Assembly (NCBI GenBank): GCA_009841335.1
Contig: VXLY01000079.1
Location: forward strand, 1 to 64,000
Length of the DNA: 64,000 bases
DNA from: Rhodothermaceae bacterium
Lineage (GTDB): Bacteria; Bacteroidota; Rhodothermia; Rhodothermales; Bin80
Direction: 5' to 3'
Below, piece by piece: positions 56,662-64,000 of the stretch (position 1 is its first letter; every line of letters begins with the position of its first letter). Below the pieces are notes generated by a model. That model saw nothing but the letters and a program-made list of their open reading frames with translations, made no database searches and had not been told where the DNA came from. A program made the translations under genes and the position numbers.

Positions 56662-59600
56662 ATGCAAACGAACGGACGCAGATTCTTCGCCGCGCGCCAA
56701 CTCGTGGTATACACTGGGGGGGCTGTGCTGATCTGGATGCTACTGGCGCATGCAGTCGCGCAAGAAGATTGGCGAAAAGATACGTTCTCGGATTTCGCCG
56801 TCGCAGATACGGACAGTGTAACGCTGTATCAGATTGATTCGCTGCGCTCAATGCTCTTCCGTATGGGCCGGGATTCCGTCCGGACTATGGCACTGAACCT
56901 GGGCCTGGACAGCCTCTTTCTGGCCCGCATCGACTCGCTTGCGCCACCTGACACCAACGAACGTGCTAAGCGGTATCTGTCAAGCTTGAGACCGTCCGGG
57001 CGATCAGCCACAACATTCCGGTGGGTGCAGCGATCGCTCGGACCCGGGCTGTTTCCCGGCTGGCGACATGAGGTTGAACTGGATTCTGTCACTGGTTCAT
57101 TCTACAGGATCACAGAACAGGTGGCCGGAAAAGATGTCAGGTATGCCATACACGTTACCCGGGAACAGTACCGGGATGAAAAGCTGTCCGCAGCCCTTAA
57201 CCGAAACTGGCGCAGCCTAGTTGAGCGTCAACTATCTCTCGAGCAAAGACAGCGTCGTGGCCTGGGGCTATCCATCTCTGTACCCGGCGGACGCCAAAGT
57301 GGATTCACGACCATCTTTGGAAAAAATGAAGTAGATCTGCGCGTCAATGGCAGCGCAGATATCCGACCAGCATTTGTTTACGAAAAGAATGCGCAACAAG
57401 TCCTTGTAGGACGGGGATCACAGCTGTCCCCAGAGTTCAAAATGGATTTGCGCCTCGGGGTTACCGGAACAATCGGGGACAAGATGCAGGTGAATGTCGA
57501 CTGGGATACGAACCGTGACTTTGACTATCAAAACCAACTGAAGCTTGTCTATACCGGCTATGAGGACGAAATTATCCAGAGCATTGAAGCCGGTAACGTT
57601 TTCCTGCAGACACCATCTACGTTGATCCGGGGTGGACAAAGCCTGTTTGGTATAAAATCTGAATTTCAGATGGGAGCCTTTCGGCTAACAACAGTAGCTA
57701 GCCAGGAAAAGGGACAATCAAATAGTCTCTCTCTGGATGGTGGGGCCGAAACTTCGGAATTCAGCCGCAAGCCAACTGACTATAATCAACGTAAGCACTA
57801 TTTCCTCAGTTACTACTTCCGCAATCGCTGGAATGATGCACTCAGCGATCCCCCCAACATCATCCTGGACGCGGTCTTTTCACACATCACGGATCTTGAA
57901 GTCTGGAAACTAACGCCGGTCTCCCCGGAAGAGCAAAATGTCCGGCAGGTTATTGCAGTCGTAGACCTGGGTGAACCTGCACGAATCGTAACAGAGGCAA
58001 ACAGTTATACGGACGAGCTTCACCCAAACAGCAATCTGGATCAGTACGATGCTATGGAGCTGCAGAATGAACTGCGCTTGGGATCTGCCGTGCCTCAGGA
58101 CTATCTTGAGAGTTTTGCTATGGAGCAGCCCCTGACTACCGTGGATTACCAGGTGGGACAGTTCAAAAAACTTGAGATAGGGCGCGACTATGATCTGGAT
58201 GAGGGCCTGGGCTTCATTACCCTCAGACAGACTATCCAAGAAAGCGAGGCCCTTGCAGTGTCCTTTCGCTACCTCGCGGGAGGAACAGAGATTCAGGTAG
58301 GTGATTTTTCCAGTCAAACCGGCGGTGGAGATAATAGCCAAGTTGGTGAACGTCTTGTATTGAAGCTGCTCAAACCGGTTAACCTCCAGCAGCCTGCGAA
58401 CCTGGGGGAAGTAGATGAGCTGAACCCCGCGGCCTGGTACCTGGAAATGCGTAACATCTATGAACTTGAGCGTGGGCTCTTACCGACCGAGTTTCTTTTG
58501 GATATCAGCTTTGAGCCGCCCGGCCAAGCCGCTACACAGACTATTCAGGGCGTCACAGGACAGCAAACGCTGATCCAGGTACTAGGACTTGACCGCCTCA
58601 ACGAAGATGGTGCCCAGAAACCGGATAATCTGTTCGATTTCCTGCCCAACTATTCGGTTATCCCCGGCGATGGATTTTTGATTTTCCCATACCTCGAGCC
58701 CTTCGGAGCGCGTATGGAAGCATTGATTGATGCCAGTGGACTCAATGACGAAGATAACGCACAAGCAAAGGAATTGTACGTGTTCAAGGAGCTCTATACC
58801 CAAAAGCAACTGAATGCTATACGCAACACCGGCAAGAATATTTACACTATTGAAGGTTCCTACAAGGGCGGTATCCCTTCCTTCTACGACCTGAGAGCTT
58901 ATTCCGGCCTTGTTGAAGGATCCGTGCGCGTTTCTTCGGGAGGCAACACACTCGTAGAGGGGGCAGACTACATCGTAGATTATCTGGGGGGCACGGTTAC
59001 AATTATTAATCCTGTACACCAGACTGCCGGCCGCGACATAGAAATTGATTACGAGGAAAACTCATTCTTCAATCTGCAGCAGAAAACTCTTCTCGGTGCC
59101 AGGCTGGAGTACACTCCGCGCGAAGAATTCACTGCCGGCGGAACCCTAATGCGGCTGAGCCAGAAATCCATCACAGATAAATTCCGCGTCGGAGAGGAGC
59201 CCGTCTCTAATGTGATTTGGGGCACAGATACAAGACTGCAACTCGAACCTCGATGGCTTACTAGGGCAGTGGACTGGTTACCCCTGATCCAAACCAAAGA
59301 GGAGAGTTCAATCACAGTGGTCGGCGAATTTGCCCAACTGCGTCCGGGACACGTATTGACCAATGCCTTTAAAGACCAACGGCGTGAGCTTCGTAAGAAT
59401 GGCCTCGATTTCTTCCCAGATGAGACACAAGGGGTCTCCTATGTAGACGACTTTGAAGGGTTTGAGAATTTGATTTCACTGACGCGCCAAGGCGCATGGC
59501 TGCTTAGTAGTGCTCCTATTATTGGTATGCACAGTGATCTGGGAGGTGTAGATATCCCCCTGCATAATGAAGGACGATCAATCATGGGTTGGTATACCCT

Positions 59601-62600
59601 TAATGCGTCATCCCTGAACCAATTCGAAGGAGACCTCGAGGATGCAGTGCGGCTTGTCACACCTCAACAGGTGTTCCCTAACCGAGAAACCCTGCAGAGT
59701 GACCGCTTCCTTACAACATTTGACGTCTATTTTACGCCGCATGGACGGGGCCCCTACAATTATAATCGTGACTTAGGACGCTTCCTGGATAATCCTCGCG
59801 AGGCTTGGGGGGGCATTACGCAAAGATTAACAGAAGGGAATACGGACTTCACTTCAAAGAATATTGAGTTCGTCGAATTTGTGATGCGACCGTTTCCCGA
59901 GAAGGGAGAAACAGACCCAAACGCAAAGCTGATCATTGATATTGGCCGCATTAGCGAAGATGTGATCCCCGACAACAAGCTCAACACCGAGGATGGCCTA
60001 TCGCTGTCCGAGGTCGGATCGGTAGGTAGTCTGGCCAGATTGTCTACTGGTCAACAGAATCAAAAAATTAACCCCATTGAAGAAGGCGAACGCATTACCG
60101 AGGATGTTGGACTGGACGGCCTACCCTCATTTCCCAATAACAAATTTGAACAGGAGGGCGGTGCAGGCACCGAACAATTTGTTTTTGCCGACTTTCTTGC
60201 GTCCCTGGATAATACCGTCAGTGTTAGATATCCCGAGGTACTAGCTCGGGAAAAGGCAAAAGCCCTACTGGATCCGTCTGCCGACGACTACTATTACTTC
60301 CTAAACGAAAGTTTTTTCAACAATAATCAATTTTATCCCGGTGGGGCCACTATACAGGAAAGATTTTCCCGATTCTTCGCAGGACATGAACTGAATACCT
60401 TTGATGCTCAGAACAAACTGGGCGGCGGCGGAGATAACAGCGGAAACTCTCGAATACCCGATACCGAGGACATCAACCTGAACTCTGCCATTGACACCGA
60501 TAACAGCTACTTTCAATATGAAGTACCGCTGAATCTCGCAACCCTGGATGAACTTGCTCGGCCCGAGAACACTAACGATTACGTTATCAATGAAATCGAA
60601 TCGCCGGGAGGCGGGGGGACCGGATGGTATCTGGTACGCATTCCAGTGAAGAATTTCACCAGACGTGTGGGAAGTATTCAGGACTTCACACTCATGGAGT
60701 CTATCCGCATTTGGACTACTGGACATACCGCCCCGATAACCTTACGATTTGCGACACTCGAGCTCGTTGGAAGTCAATGGCGAGCGAATGATTTGGTCAA
60801 CGCAACTGATGTTGACGGTGAACCTGTTCCACCTGAGGATCCGCTTACGGGAGCGCGAATCAGTATTGAGAGCATCAACAACGAGGAGAATCCCAACTAT
60901 GAGATCCCAAAAGGTGCGGTCCGGAACCGCATCCGTGATCAACAATCGGGCAGCATTGTAGATGCTAGAGAACAAGCCATGATTATTCGTGCGAGTAATC
61001 TTCGTGCTAACCGGCATCTTGCAGTCTACCGCACTTACACCTCTCCTCAGAATTTTCTCAAATACAGAAATCTGCGCATGTTTCTACACCTTGACGGGAC
61101 CATTGACGGCAGACCCCTCGAGGCTGAAGACCGGGAAGCAGTGAGGTTTTTTATGCGACTAGGCGCAAACGAAGGCTCGGACTATTACGAGTATGAACAA
61201 CCACTTACTCCCAGCCCACTGTACAAATTGCCCGATGGGACAAGCGAACGCGCCGATTACCTGTGGCGCACCAATCAACCCAACCCTGATCCAGATGGTC
61301 AGGCCATGATTGACCTCAACTCCGTCAATATCGTTCTGAGTTCACTGAACCAAATGAAATTCCTGCGTGACACTTACGAGGACGAGTCTGGTGCCGGATT
61401 TAATCCCACAGAGGTGTTTTGGAGCGATGAGCACGGAAACTTTCAGTCTGTCATAGCAGAGTTTGCCCCACCGGGCACACGAATTGGAATTCGCGGAACA
61501 CCCAACCTTAACCGGATAAATACCATCGTGATCGGAATCCGTAACGCCTCCGGGGAAGAACAGGCGGTGATTGATGCAAATATGTGGGTAAATGAACTCC
61601 GGGTTTCCGGGTATGACCAGGAAGTGGGCTATGCAACTTATGGAACTGCGGACGTCAAGTTAGCTGATCTTGCACGTGTGAAGCTGTCAATGCGTATTCA
61701 ATCGGATGGTTTTGGTGGACTTTCGAGTACACTGGCAGACAGAGAACAACTTAACATCCAAAACTGGACCGTAAACTCCCAATTGAATGTGGACAAATTC
61801 ATTCCCGAACAGTTTGGATGGACCTTGCCTGTCAGCGTAGAGGTGAAGGAAAATTCCAGTGTTCCACGATTTGATCCAAACCGTGGAGATATACGCGTGA
61901 GCAGCCTCCAAGCCGCAGTCGCCGCGGATTCAACGTTATCCAGTGAGGAAATTTCTGCTCGTCAGGATCAGATTCGCGTAGAGGCCCAGACGTTCTCCAG
62001 GGCGTCCTCATACACCGCACGAATAAACAAGAACGGATCACGTTCGCGATTGCTGCGCAATACAGTTGATGGACTCGCTTTCAGTTATTCACACGCAGAT
62101 ACCGAAGGACGCACACCCACGCAGTCCTTTCGAAACTCCTGGCGGTGGAATTCTTCACTGAGTTATCGTCTACAAGTACGCAACCCACGCGTGTTGCGAC
62201 TGTTTTCGTGGCTGGAGGAGGTACCTGTGCTGAAGCTGTTAAGCAGTATTGGTCTCAACTACCTGCCCACTTCATTGGATTACAGCTTGACTGCGAATCG
62301 TGCATTCAGCTCTTCAAAGCAACGCCCCGATCCGGTTCGTCGACGAGGCTCTGAGTTGCCTCTGGATGTACAATTCCCCGTTCGCCCACAGCACCAGTTC
62401 ACTCATTCCCGAACCTTCGGATTCCAGTACAACCCGTTCGGGTTTCTGAATCTGACTATTAATTCAAGCACGAACCAGAGCCTGAATGCAATTGGGGTAG
62501 ACACACTTTACTCCGTCATTCTTGTCGATTCCACTGGAGCAGAGTCCCGACTTGATGATACATCTCTGGCCTCGCTGATCGAAGAAGGAATAATTGATAA

Positions 62601-64000
62601 ATCACAGATCGGGTCGAGCGCATTTGAACTCACCGGTCTGCGGCATCGCAAATTTGGACCGGTGTTCAGACAGGCACTCGGGGGCGGCGTACCAGGTGGG
62701 CCCTCTGTCCGCCCGGAATCTTATAGCTCCCAACTAAACGCAACCTTTCGCCCACGCCTTCAGCGTTATAGGGCCCTGTCCTGGGTGCAGGTGCAGGATA
62801 TGACCTACGCAGCAAACTTTAGCTGGTCAAACGGATCAGTAGGCAACAACACCGGGGCTCGGATCAGCACGAACATTTCTCTCCGAGCAGGTCTTAGCCT
62901 GCGCCCACAGGATTTGTTTGAAAAGTTTGGCTTCTATCAGCGACTCCAGAATTCGCAGCGCGCTGCCGAGGCTGCTGCGCAGTCTCGCCGCCAACAAAAA
63001 GAGACTGAACGAAGGGAGCGTCGTGAGCAGAGACGCAGAGAAAGAGAATTAGAACGTCAAAGAGCCGAGATAGCCGACACCACTACCACACAAGAGGTAC
63101 CTGACGTCGAATTAGACGATCCCGACGACACGCCGTCCATTGATATACCGGCATTTGATGAGCCCCAAACCCTGACAGAAGACACCACACGCGGACGAAG
63201 ATTCCAGTTTCCCCCAGGCCTGACCCCCAAAGCACTCACACGTCGATTGCTACTCGCCATCACAGGCGTCCGGGATTTATCAGTGAGCTATACTGGAGCA
63301 CGCCAGACTTCGGCCAATAACATCGGCCGCCTGGACGAAAACGGAACCGTACAGGTCAACTACAGACTGCGTGATGCGGTGCTCGACGGTGAGGGGCCCT
63401 CACTTAGATACAGGCTGGGACTTGATCGTACTATCTCACCCGAACAAGGCCGTATCCTCAACGAACGTCTACAGGTTACCGATGCACTCAACGATGTGAA
63501 TCGGTGGTCTGCCCAGACCTCACTCAACCTGTCATCCAGCCTACGGATCTCACTCAACTGGAGAATGGAAAACGGCGACCGAGAGAATCTCACCTACCGA
63601 ATCCTAGACGACGGGCAACCCGGGGCAGATACAACCCGCAGCGGTAACATTTCCATATCCGCCTGGGCGCTTGGCGCCTCCTACAGAGATCTATTTGTGG
63701 CACAACTGGAGCAGTTCCGCGCAGACTGTGGAGAAGCCTGTGTATCAGACGGCATATTGCCCGACACACTTTTCTCATCTGCCCTGACAAATCGACTCGT
63801 GTACGAAGATTTTCGGTCAAGTTATCTTACGCTTGGAGCTGGGGGCACCATGCCCTTCCCACTGCCGAGTTGGAACGTCACATACTCAGGAATTTCCAAG
63901 TGGCCAATCATTCGAAGAATCGCGCAATCGGCTACGTTACGTCATAGCTATACCGCCGATTTCTCGTCAGACTTCAGATCTAATCTCCGTGGCGGCCAAC
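56662..64000 (+). CDS. sprA: SprA/Sov outer-membrane translocon of the type IX secretion system (3' end outside the window)
   Basis: The frame from the ATG at 56662 stays open to the last base; about 2,446 residues are visible. It starts with a signal peptide (LVVYTGGAVLIWMLLAHAVAQ). SprA/Sov-like passages include LDRLNEDGAQKPDNLFDFLP, GDGFLIFPYLEPFG, YVDDFEGFENL, PHGRGPYNYN and the LNLSSSLRISLNWRMEN beta-barrel end. SprA is the huge 36-strand barrel that exports type IX substrates. Between residues about 2,100 and 2,180 it carries a very basic/acidic block. PorV and other type IX components are not in the window. Confidence 0.93.
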   Translation, partial: MQTNGRRFFAARQLVVYTGGAVLIWMLLAHAVAQEDWRKDTFSDFAVADTDSVTLYQIDSLRSMLFRMGRDSVRTMALNLGLDSLFLARIDSLAPPDTNERAKRYLSSLRPSGRSATTFRWVQRSLGPGLFPGWRHEVELDSVTGSFYRITEQVAGKDVRYAIHVTREQYRDEKLSAALNRNWRSLVERQLSLEQRQRRGLGLSISVPGGRQSGFTTIFGKNEVDLRVNGSADIRPAFVYEKNAQQVLVGRGSQLSPEFKMDLRLGVTGTIGDKMQVNVDWDTNRDFDYQNQLKLVYTGYEDEIIQSIEAGNVFLQTPSTLIRGGQSLFGIKSEFQMGAFRLTTVASQEKGQSNSLSLDGGAETSEFSRKPTDYNQRKHYFLSYYFRNRWNDALSDPPNIILDAVFSHITDLEVWKLTPVSPEEQNVRQVIAVVDLGEPARIVTEANSYTDELHPNSNLDQYDAMELQNELRLGSAVPQDYLESFAMEQPLTTVDYQVGQFKKLEIGRDYDLDEGLGFITLRQTIQESEALAVSFRYLAGGTEIQVGDFSSQTGGGDNSQVGERLVLKLLKPVNLQQPANLGEVDELNPAAWYLEMRNIYELERGLLPTEFLLDISFEPPGQAATQTIQGVTGQQTLIQVLGLDRLNEDGAQKPDNLFDFLPNYSVIPGDGFLIFPYLEPFGARMEALIDASGLNDEDNAQAKELYVFKELYTQKQLNAIRNTGKNIYTIEGSYKGGIPSFYDLRAYSGLVEGSVRVSSGGNTLVEGADYIVDYLGGTVTIINPVHQTAGRDIEIDYEENSFFNLQQKTLLGARLEYTPREEFTAGGTLMRLSQKSITDKFRVGEEPVSNVIWGTDTRLQLEPRWLTRAVDWLPLIQTKEESSITVVGEFAQLRPGHVLTNAFKDQRRELRKNGLDFFPDETQGVSYVDDFEGFENLISLTRQGAWLLSSAPIIGMHSDLGGVDIPLHNEGRSIMGWYTLNASSLNQFEGDLEDAVRLVTPQQVFPNRETLQSDRFLTTFDVYFTPHGRGPYNYNRDLGRFLDNPREAWGGITQRLTEGNTDFTSKNIEFVEFVMRPFPEKGETDPNAKLIIDIGRISEDVIPDNKLNTEDGLSLSEVGSVGSLARLSTGQQNQKINPIEEGERITEDVGLDGLPSFPNNKFEQEGGAGTEQFVFADFLASLDNTVSVRYPEVLAREKAKALLDPSADDYYYFLNESFFNNNQFYPGGATIQERFSRFFAGHELNTFDAQNKLGGGGDNSGNSRIPDTEDINLNSAIDTDNSYFQYEVPLNLATLDELARPENTNDYVINEIESPGGGGTGWYLVRIPVKNFTRRVGSIQDFTLMESIRIWTTGHTAPITLRFATLELVGSQWRANDLVNATDVDGEPVPPEDPLTGARISIESINNEENPNYEIPKGAVRNRIRDQQSGSIVDAREQAMIIRASNLRANRHLAVYRTYTSPQNFLKYRNLRMFLHLDGTIDGRPLEAEDREAVRFFMRLGANEGSDYYEYEQPLTPSPLYKLPDGTSERADYLWRTNQPNPDPDGQAMIDLNSVNIVLSSLNQMKFLRDTYEDESGAGFNPTEVFWSDEHGNFQSVIAEFAPPGTRIGIRGTPNLNRINTIVIGIRNASGEEQAVIDANMWVNELRVSGYDQEVGYATYGTADVKLADLARVKLSMRIQSDGFGGLSSTLADREQLNIQNWTVNSQLNVDKFIPEQFGWTLPVSVEVKENSSVPRFDPNRGDIRVSSLQAAVAADSTLSSEEISARQDQIRVEAQTFSRASSYTARINKNGSRSRLLRNTVDGLAFSYSHADTEGRTPTQSFRNSWRWNSSLSYRLQVRNPRVLRLFSWLEEVPVLKLLSSIGLNYLPTSLDYSLTANRAFSSSKQRPDPVRRRGSELPLDVQFPVRPQHQFTHSRTFGFQYNPFGFLNLTINSSTNQSLNAIGVDTLYSVILVDSTGAESRLDDTSLASLIEEGIIDKSQIGSSAFELTGLRHRKFGPVFRQALGGGVPGGPSVRPESYSSQLNATFRPRLQRYRALSWVQVQDMTYAANFSWSNGSVGNNTGARISTNISLRAGLSLRPQDLFEKFGFYQRLQNSQRAAEAAAQSRRQQKETERRERREQRRRERELERQRAEIADTTTTQEVPDVELDDPDDTPSIDIPAFDEPQTLTEDTTRGRRFQFPPGLTPKALTRRLLLAITGVRDLSVSYTGARQTSANNIGRLDENGTVQVNYRLRDAVLDGEGPSLRYRLGLDRTISPEQGRILNERLQVTDALNDVNRWSAQTSLNLSSSLRISLNWRMENGDRENLTYRILDDGQPGADTTRSGNISISAWALGASYRDLFVAQLEQFRADCGEACVSDGILPDTLFSSALTNRLVYEDFRSSYLTLGAGGTMPFPLPSWNVTYSGISKWPIIRRIAQSATLRHSYTADFSSDFRSNLRGGQ

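Noticed and set aside
56594-59363. Many minus-strand frames opposite sprA
   Set aside because: The plus-strand frame is continuous for over 7 kb and is clearly SprA; the opposite frames are shadows.

Overview
The window is a 64 kb chromosomal piece from a Gram-negative bacterium of the Bacteroidota/Rhodothermota type. Four things suggest this: a SprA-type outer-membrane translocon gene, a complete Bat (aerotolerance) operon, the parA-parB-DUF5683 arrangement, and several TonB proteins with a C-terminal ..SLPIVFKLR-like end. Start codons mostly lack a clear Shine-Dalgarno sequence, which fits that group. A marine or host-associated lifestyle is only a guess, based on the polyketide synthase type. 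No tRNA, rRNA, CRISPR array or complete insertion sequence was recognised.

Layout: 1-2.5 kb, the end of a serine hydrolase and a Tat-exported beta-propeller. 3-15.2 kb (minus strand), a small lipid/polyketide cluster: free acyl carrier protein, alpha/beta hydrolase and a 3,416-residue polyketide synthase. The first module of the synthase is complete and fully reducing with a C-methyltransferase. The second is only KS plus a visibly dead AT, with no ACP. 15.5-21.4 kb, housekeeping genes (TPM lipoprotein, hisI, yidD, moaB, Ig-like lipoprotein, nnr). 21.5-27.9 kb, a low-density region with three TonB-like genes carrying six TonB C-terminal domains, one of them a perfect-period triple tandem repeat, separated by spacers with decayed material. 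27.9-31.1 kb, rpiA and two MacB-type permeases. 31.2-33.9 kb, a 53-residue DUF5989 gene, parA, parB and DUF5683. 33.9-37.5 kb, glycosyltransferase, serine palmitoyltransferase-like enzyme and GNAT-type acyltransferase, a likely sphingolipid set. 37.6-41.3 kb (minus), VanZ, GH18, rhomboid, purQ, yceI. 41.5-48.7 kb, DUF58 plus the bat operon. 48.9-53.6 kb, class III aminotransferase, STAS protein, dnaX-ybaB-recR. 53.6-56.5 kb (minus), sodium:solute symporter with a 38-residue membrane microprotein, an SDR and an NTF2-like lipoprotein. 56.7 kb to the end, sprA, running off the window.

The most unusual part is the PKS locus. I infer that the first module makes a saturated, methyl-branched acyl chain. 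The KS of the second half, having no acyltransferase or carrier of its own, would then work with the free ACP encoded upstream, and the hydrolase would release or transfer the product. The second most unusual part is the TonB expansion.
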